Origin: an uncultured Burkholderiaceae bacterium
GTDB lineage: Bacteria; Pseudomonadota; Gammaproteobacteria; Burkholderiales; Burkholderiaceae_C
DNA: 10,717 bases
Direction of reading: 5' to 3'
NCBI GenBank assembly: GCA_938022295.1
Contig: CALIDR010000256.1
Span: 1-10,717, forward strand
Shown here: positions 8,297-10,717 of the stretch, piece by piece
Position numbering within the stretch: the stretch's first letter is position 1
How the letters are laid out: each line of letters opens with the position of its first letter
Notes under the pieces: model-generated
The model's input: the letters and a program-made list of their open reading frames with translations, nothing else
Told to the model about the DNA's origin: nothing
Databases searched by the model: none
Translations under genes and position numbers: made by a program

Positions 8297-8806
8297 GGGG
8301 ACGAAACTGCCCGTTGGGACTGTCTCCAGCCTCGTCACGTCGGGCGGCGTGCAAGCCGCGATAGGGAAGGGGCGCCGCACGGGCGAAGCGCCTCACGAAG
8401 TGTTCAGTAGCACCTTGGTCGTGTCCTCGGGTCTGGTTGGCGATGGGTACAGGGATGGGCGTAGGGTCCTTGGTTGTAGATACGGACTTCCGCGGAAAAG
8501 TGTCGGATCGCGGCATGACGGGCTGAGGCCCCCGTCGCTTGTCGGTTTCTGGTCGGGTGATCTTTACTGAACAGCAAATATCGCCATCTCGTCAAATATC
8601 GGATGCAGCGCCACCCCGAGGTTGGGCGATGAAGTTGCATCGGCACGCTAACAGCGGCGATGTTTTCCTGCGAGCAGCGCGTTATCCGTGAGGCGGATGG
8701 CTACGGCGGTCACGCGTCGTGCTGCGGCCTTCGCAAGTACGGGCTTGAAGGTCACGAGATCCAGCGTGTGCTGACGGGCATTTGCGCCGAACACCGCTCT
8801 ACCGGC
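8297..8806. other. Unassigned 510-bp stretch between guaA and the mer segment
   Basis: No recognisable gene, RNA or insertion sequence is seen here. Composition is visibly less GC-rich than the flanking housekeeping genes, especially at about 8560-8640. Short open frames on both strands show no family signature. Structural points are a 9-bp inverted repeat TGTTCAGTA (8401-8409) / TACTGAACA (8565-8573) and the palindrome TTCCGCGGAA (8488-8497). The minus frame of the GDCC gene stays open for 52 codons beyond its stop, to a TAG at 8648-8650. The stretch may be the decayed junction of a mobile element that brought the mer genes, but no integrase or transposase can be read from it. Confidence 0.5.
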
Positions 8807-9049
8807 TCACTCGACGCTTGTTTCGCTCGCGCAGCAGTGCTGGCTTCCTGCTCCGCGTTGCTGGATCGGTGGGCAAGGCACCGAGCCGTAGGAACAGTAG
8901 ACGCAGCAGTCGCCCGGCTTCGGCTTCAGCACGACGTGGCACTGCTCGCACTCGTAAAACCATTGGCACGCATCCGTTGGCATGGTCTCCGTCTTGGCAT
9001 GTCCGCAACTCGGGCAAGTGATGATCGATTGCAGGATCACCTCGCTCAC
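8807..9049 (-). CDS. GDCC-motif cysteine-rich small protein of mer operons
   Basis: This 80-residue protein contains 11 cysteines. Two zinc-ribbon-like pairs, CPSC (12-15) and CEQC (34-37), precede the signature GDCCVYCSYGSVPCPPIQ at 46-63. The tail carries a further Cys-Cys pair (72-73). The family is known as GDCCVxC-domain (seleno)proteins, in which some members have selenocysteine. Here every position is a Cys codon and no internal TGA occurs. It is commonly located in mer clusters after merP, which suggests soft-metal binding, but the biochemical role is unknown. It starts at GTG 9049, overlapping the merP stop by 4 bp (GTGA), with a GGGGAG-like ribosome site. It is the third gene of the merT-merP transcription unit and is predicted cytoplasmic because it lacks a signal peptide. 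Confidence 0.85.
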   Translation of the reverse strand: MSEVILQSIITCPSCGHAKTETMPTDACQWFYECEQCHVVLKPKPGDCCVYCSYGSVPCPPIQQRGAGSQHCCASETSVE

Positions 9050-9333
9050 TTAGCGCTCCCCACGAGTGTGGAGGGATAGCCGGCATCCCGCGTCGCGCGG
9101 GTCAGGGCATCCACATTCGTGCGCGCGTCGTCGAAAGTGACGGTCGCCTCACGCTTGTCCAGGTTGACCTCGGTCTTGGCGACACCGGCCACCTTGCCCA
9201 ACGCCTTCTTCACCGTGATGGGACAGGCCGCGCAGTTCATGTCCGGCACCGACAGTGTCACGGTCTTGGGTGCGGACCAGGCGGGACCGGACATCGCGAC
9301 GGCGACGGCAAACGCGAGCAATGCTCTCTTCAT
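9046..9333 (-). CDS. merP: Periplasmic mercury-binding protein MerP
   Basis: This is a 95-residue precursor. Residues 1-21 are a signal peptide (MKRALLAF... ending PAWSA). The mature part is a heavy-metal-associated domain with the Hg-binding pair Cys34 and Cys37 in VPDMNCAACPITVKKAL. MerP captures Hg(II) in the periplasm and hands it to MerT. The remainder, with EVNLDKREATVTFDD and ALTRATRDAGYPS, follows the ferredoxin-like fold of the family. It starts 12 bp after the merT stop with a GAGAGGA ribosome site, and its end overlaps the GDCC gene. The motif has Asn before the first Cys (DMNC) where many MerP proteins have Thr; this is a mild variant. Confidence 0.95.
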   Translation of the reverse strand: MKRALLAFAVAVAMSGPAWSAPKTVTLSVPDMNCAACPITVKKALGKVAGVAKTEVNLDKREATVTFDDARTNVDALTRATRDAGYPSTLVGSAK

Positions 9334-9345
9334 GGTGTTGTCCTC

Positions 9346-9696
9346 TCAATAGAACCAGGGGGCGATGTAGGGAAAGCCGAGCGCGATCGCCACGAGCGCG
9401 GCGACCAGCCAGAACAGCGCCTTGTAGGTCGTCTTCACCTCCGGCAATGCACAGACTTCGCCCGGTTGACACGTCGCTGCGGTGCGCCAGATGCGGCGCC
9501 ACGCGAAGAACAGGGCCACCAGCGCCGCGCCGATGAAGACCGGCCGAAAGGGTTCGAGCACCGTCAGGTTGGCGATCCACGCGCCGGAGAATCCGAGCGT
9601 GATCAGCACCAGCGGCCCGAGGCAACAGGTGGAAGCAAGGATCGCGGCCAGCCCGCCGGCGAACAGGGCGCCGCGGCCCTGCGTGGGTTCGGCCAT
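9346..9696 (-). CDS. merT: Mercuric ion transporter MerT
   Basis: This 116-residue inner-membrane protein has three hydrophobic helices. The first carries the Cys24-Cys25 pair (STCCLGPLVLITLG), which takes Hg(II) from MerP. The cytoplasmic loop has Cys76 and Cys82 (ATCQPGEVCALP), which pass it to MerA or other thiols. All four cysteines are at the same positions as in Tn501/Tn21 MerT, and the length of 116 is standard. A good AAGGAG ribosome site precedes ATG 9696. It is the first gene of the leftward mer unit under the divergent operator. As no mercuric reductase is encoded downstream, ion brought in by this transporter would have to be handled by a product made elsewhere. Confidence 0.97.
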   Translation of the reverse strand: MAEPTQGRGALFAGGLAAILASTCCLGPLVLITLGFSGAWIANLTVLEPFRPVFIGAALVALFFAWRRIWRTAATCQPGEVCALPEVKTTYKALFWLVAALVAIALGFPYIAPWFY

Positions 9697-9732
9697 CGCA
9701 TACTCCTTTCGACCAATGCGATCCGGGGTGTA

Positions 9733-9763
9733 ACCTTACTGCCGTACATAAGTACGGAGTCAA
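9733..9763 (-). promoter_or_regulatory. mer promoter/operator (PT) with 19-bp spacer
   Basis: Read leftward, TTGACT (9758-9763) and TAAGGT (9733-9738) are the -35 and -10 of the structural mer genes, separated by 19 bp. Between them lies the dyad CCGTAC-ATAA-GTACGG (9742-9757 on the plus strand), the MerR binding site. The long spacer is the hallmark of MerR-activated promoters: MerR untwists it when Hg(II) binds. The arrangement is nearly identical to that of Tn501/Tn21. On the other strand TTCGAC (9708-9713) and TAACCT (9731-9736) could serve merR, but this is weak. Confidence 0.93.
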
Positions 9764-9768
9764 GACCC

Positions 9769-10176
9769 ATGCACGACAAGTCCGGCGCAACCATCGGTGC
9801 CCTGGCGGAAGCCGCTGGGGTCAACGTCGAGACGATCCGTTTCTACCAGCGCAAGGGCCTGATGCCTGAGCCCGAGAAGCCCTACGGCAGCATCCGCCGG
9901 TACGGCGCGGCCGAGCTTGCACGGGTGCGGTTCATCAAGTCCGCGTAGCGGCTCGGGTTCAGCCTGTATGAAGTCGGCGAGTTGCTGAAACTCGAGGACG
10001 GCGCACGCTGCAGCGAAGCGCGACAACTGGCCGAACAGAAGCTCGTGGACGTGCGCCAGAAGCTCAGCGACCTGCAGCGCATCGAGTCGGTGTTGGCGGG
10101 ACTGGTGGCGCGATGTTCGGCTGTTCGCGGCCGGGTCAACTGTCCACTGATCGCGTCGCTGCAGGAGGCCACGTGA
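9769..10176 (+). pseudogene. merR: Mercury-responsive regulator MerR interrupted by an in-frame amber stop
   Basis: The reading frame has the MerR N-terminus (TIGALAEAAGVNVETIRFYQ, then GSIRRYGAAELARVRFIKSA), giving a 59-residue peptide that stops at TAG 9946-9948. Homologues have Gln (CAG) in KSAQRLGFSL, so one C-to-T change explains the stop. The same frame then continues undisturbed for 75 codons, with RLGFSLYEVGELLKLEDG, the long dimerisation helix and the mercury-ligand cysteines at 81, 116 and 125 (82, 117 and 126 in Tn501), ending at TGA 10174-10176. The short product keeps the winged-helix DNA-binding domain but lacks the dimer helix and the metal site, so it should not function. Reinitiation at TTG 9982, amber suppression or a sequencing error are alternatives. 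GGAG at 9756-9759 is the likely ribosome site. Restored length would be 135 residues, against 144 in Tn501. Confidence 0.9.
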
Positions 10177-10508
10177 TGGAACTGCCGAGGATCGCGGGCC
10201 TGTTCGCCGCGACCGCGCTGGCCGAGATCGTCGGCTGCTATCTGCCGTGGCTGGTCCTCAAGCAGGGCAGGAGCGCCTGGCTCCTCATTCCAGCCGCGGC
10301 TTCCCTGGCCCTGTTCGCATGGCTGCTCACGTTGCACCCGAGCGCGGCCGGCCGTACTTACGCCGCATACGGCGGGATGTACATCGCCGTCGCCCTGGCA
10401 TGCCTCTGGCTGGTCGACGGCGTCACGCTGACGCGTTGGGACCTCGCTGGCGCGAGCATTGCACTGATAGGCGTGGCCGTCATCGCGCTGCAGCCGGAAG
10501 GGCATTGA
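10176..10508 (+). CDS. YnfA family (UPF0060) membrane protein
   Basis: This 110-residue protein has four predicted transmembrane helices. The family pattern is clear: FAATALAEIVGCYLPWLVLK at the start, the central TLHPSAAGRTYAAYGGMYI and the end WDLAGASIALIGVAVIALQP. YnfA proteins are distant relatives of small multidrug resistance (SMR) transporters, and their physiological substrate is uncertain. ATG 10176 shares its first base with the last base of the merR stop (TGATG). A strong AGGAGG ribosome site (10163-10168) lies within the end of merR, so this gene forms an operon with merR. Because merR stops early, translational coupling is lost and transcription could be polar. Earlier in-frame starts would lie inside merR and lack family similarity. 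Confidence 0.9.
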   Translation: MELPRIAGLFAATALAEIVGCYLPWLVLKQGRSAWLLIPAAASLALFAWLLTLHPSAAGRTYAAYGGMYIAVALACLWLVDGVTLTRWDLAGASIALIGVAVIALQPEGH

Positions 10509-10632
10509 CCGAGAGCGGCAAGAGCTCCGTCGGACAGTCGCACGACACCAGGTCACCGAGGCGCAATCTTGGCGCCCCGATGGCTCGCAGCAACGACCGA
10601 TTCAGGAGTCGCCGCCGGGGAGGCCTCGCGCG

Positions 10633-10661
10633 TTGACGGGTCTCCCAAAATGGGAGATACT
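10633..10661 (+). promoter_or_regulatory. Promoter with operator dyad upstream of higB
   Basis: TTGACG (10633-10638) and GATACT (10656-10661) form a sigma-70-like pair with a 17-bp spacer. TCTCCCA-AAA-TGGGAGA (10641-10657), a perfect 7-bp inverted repeat, fills the spacer, as expected for an autorepressed toxin-antitoxin promoter. The predicted transcription start (about 10668) is almost at the ATG. Confidence 0.7.
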
Positions 10662-10669
10662 GTCCGGCG

Positions 10670-10717
10670 ATGAGGGTTATCGCCAAGAGCAGCCTGAAGA
10701 AGTTCTGGGAGCGACCC
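10670..10717 (+). CDS. HigB-family type II toxin (N-terminal start, partial)
   Basis: Only 16 codons are in the window, encoding MRVIAKSSLKKFWERP, and the frame runs off the end. This matches the conserved opening of HigB_toxin-family mRNA interferases (pattern MRVIxKSxLxxFWExHP), which act on the ribosome and are encoded just before a HigA antitoxin. The dyad-containing promoter immediately upstream supports a toxin-antitoxin locus. No Shine-Dalgarno is seen and the predicted leader is only about 2 nt, so the message may be translated without a leader. The antitoxin gene would lie beyond the window. The assignment rests on a short peptide plus context. Confidence 0.7.
   Translation, partial: MRVIAKSSLKKFWERP

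Noticed and set aside
8297..8334. Tn3-type terminal inverted repeat beginning GGGG right after guaA
   Set aside because: Only the four G residues fit. The rest does not resemble Tn21/Tn501 or IS1071 ends as I know them.
8647..8690. Integron attC-like site (GCTAAC ... GCGTTATC)
   Set aside because: The spacing of about 40 bp is too short and the arms do not pair as an attC site should.
8660..9079. Plus-strand frame of 139 codons over the GDCC gene
   Set aside because: It is antisense to a clear GDCC-family protein and merP end, and shows no similarity to any known family.

Overview
The window comes from a very GC-rich proteobacterial chromosome, most likely a betaproteobacterium of the order Burkholderiales (Rubrivivax/Leptothrix/Methylibium-like). 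This rests on protein similarity from memory and on the gene order smpB / ratA-rnfH / DUF4124 / guaB...guaA, which is typical of that group. No database search was possible.

Left part (1-4745): the 3' end of rimO is followed closely by metC (cystathionine beta-lyase). Convergent to metC is smpB (trans-translation). Divergent from smpB is the ratA-rnfH pair. A secreted DUF4124 protein converges on rnfH, and divergent from it is guaB (IMP dehydrogenase). All are ordinary housekeeping genes with intact key residues.

Middle part (4746-8296): guaB and guaA are separated by a Phd-type antitoxin, a PIN-domain VapC-like toxin and a TetA-like MFS transporter, all on the same strand. The toxin stop overlaps the transporter start (ATGA), and the transporter stop overlaps the guaA start (ATGA), so guaA lies at the end of a tightly coupled chain that begins with a toxin-antitoxin pair. 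The toxin has His where the PIN family usually has its third catalytic Asp.

Right part (8297-10717): just after the guaA stop, a site type known as a genomic-island integration hotspot, come about 510 bp with no recognisable gene, then an accessory mercury-resistance segment. merT, merP and a cysteine-rich GDCC-motif gene run leftward from a textbook mer promoter/operator with a 19-bp spacer. merR runs rightward but carries an in-frame TAG at codon 60, where homologues have Gln, although the rest of the gene, including all three mercury-binding cysteines, is intact. The merR stop overlaps the start of a YnfA-family membrane protein gene. No mercuric reductase (merA) is present. The window ends in the first 16 codons of a HigB-family toxin, preceded by a promoter with a perfect inverted repeat between its -35 and -10 elements. 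The window therefore holds two toxin-antitoxin loci and a partly decayed mer module flanking the guanine-nucleotide genes. I did not find a clearly undescribed system; the most unusual points are the broken merR and the toxin-antitoxin/transporter/guaA coupling.
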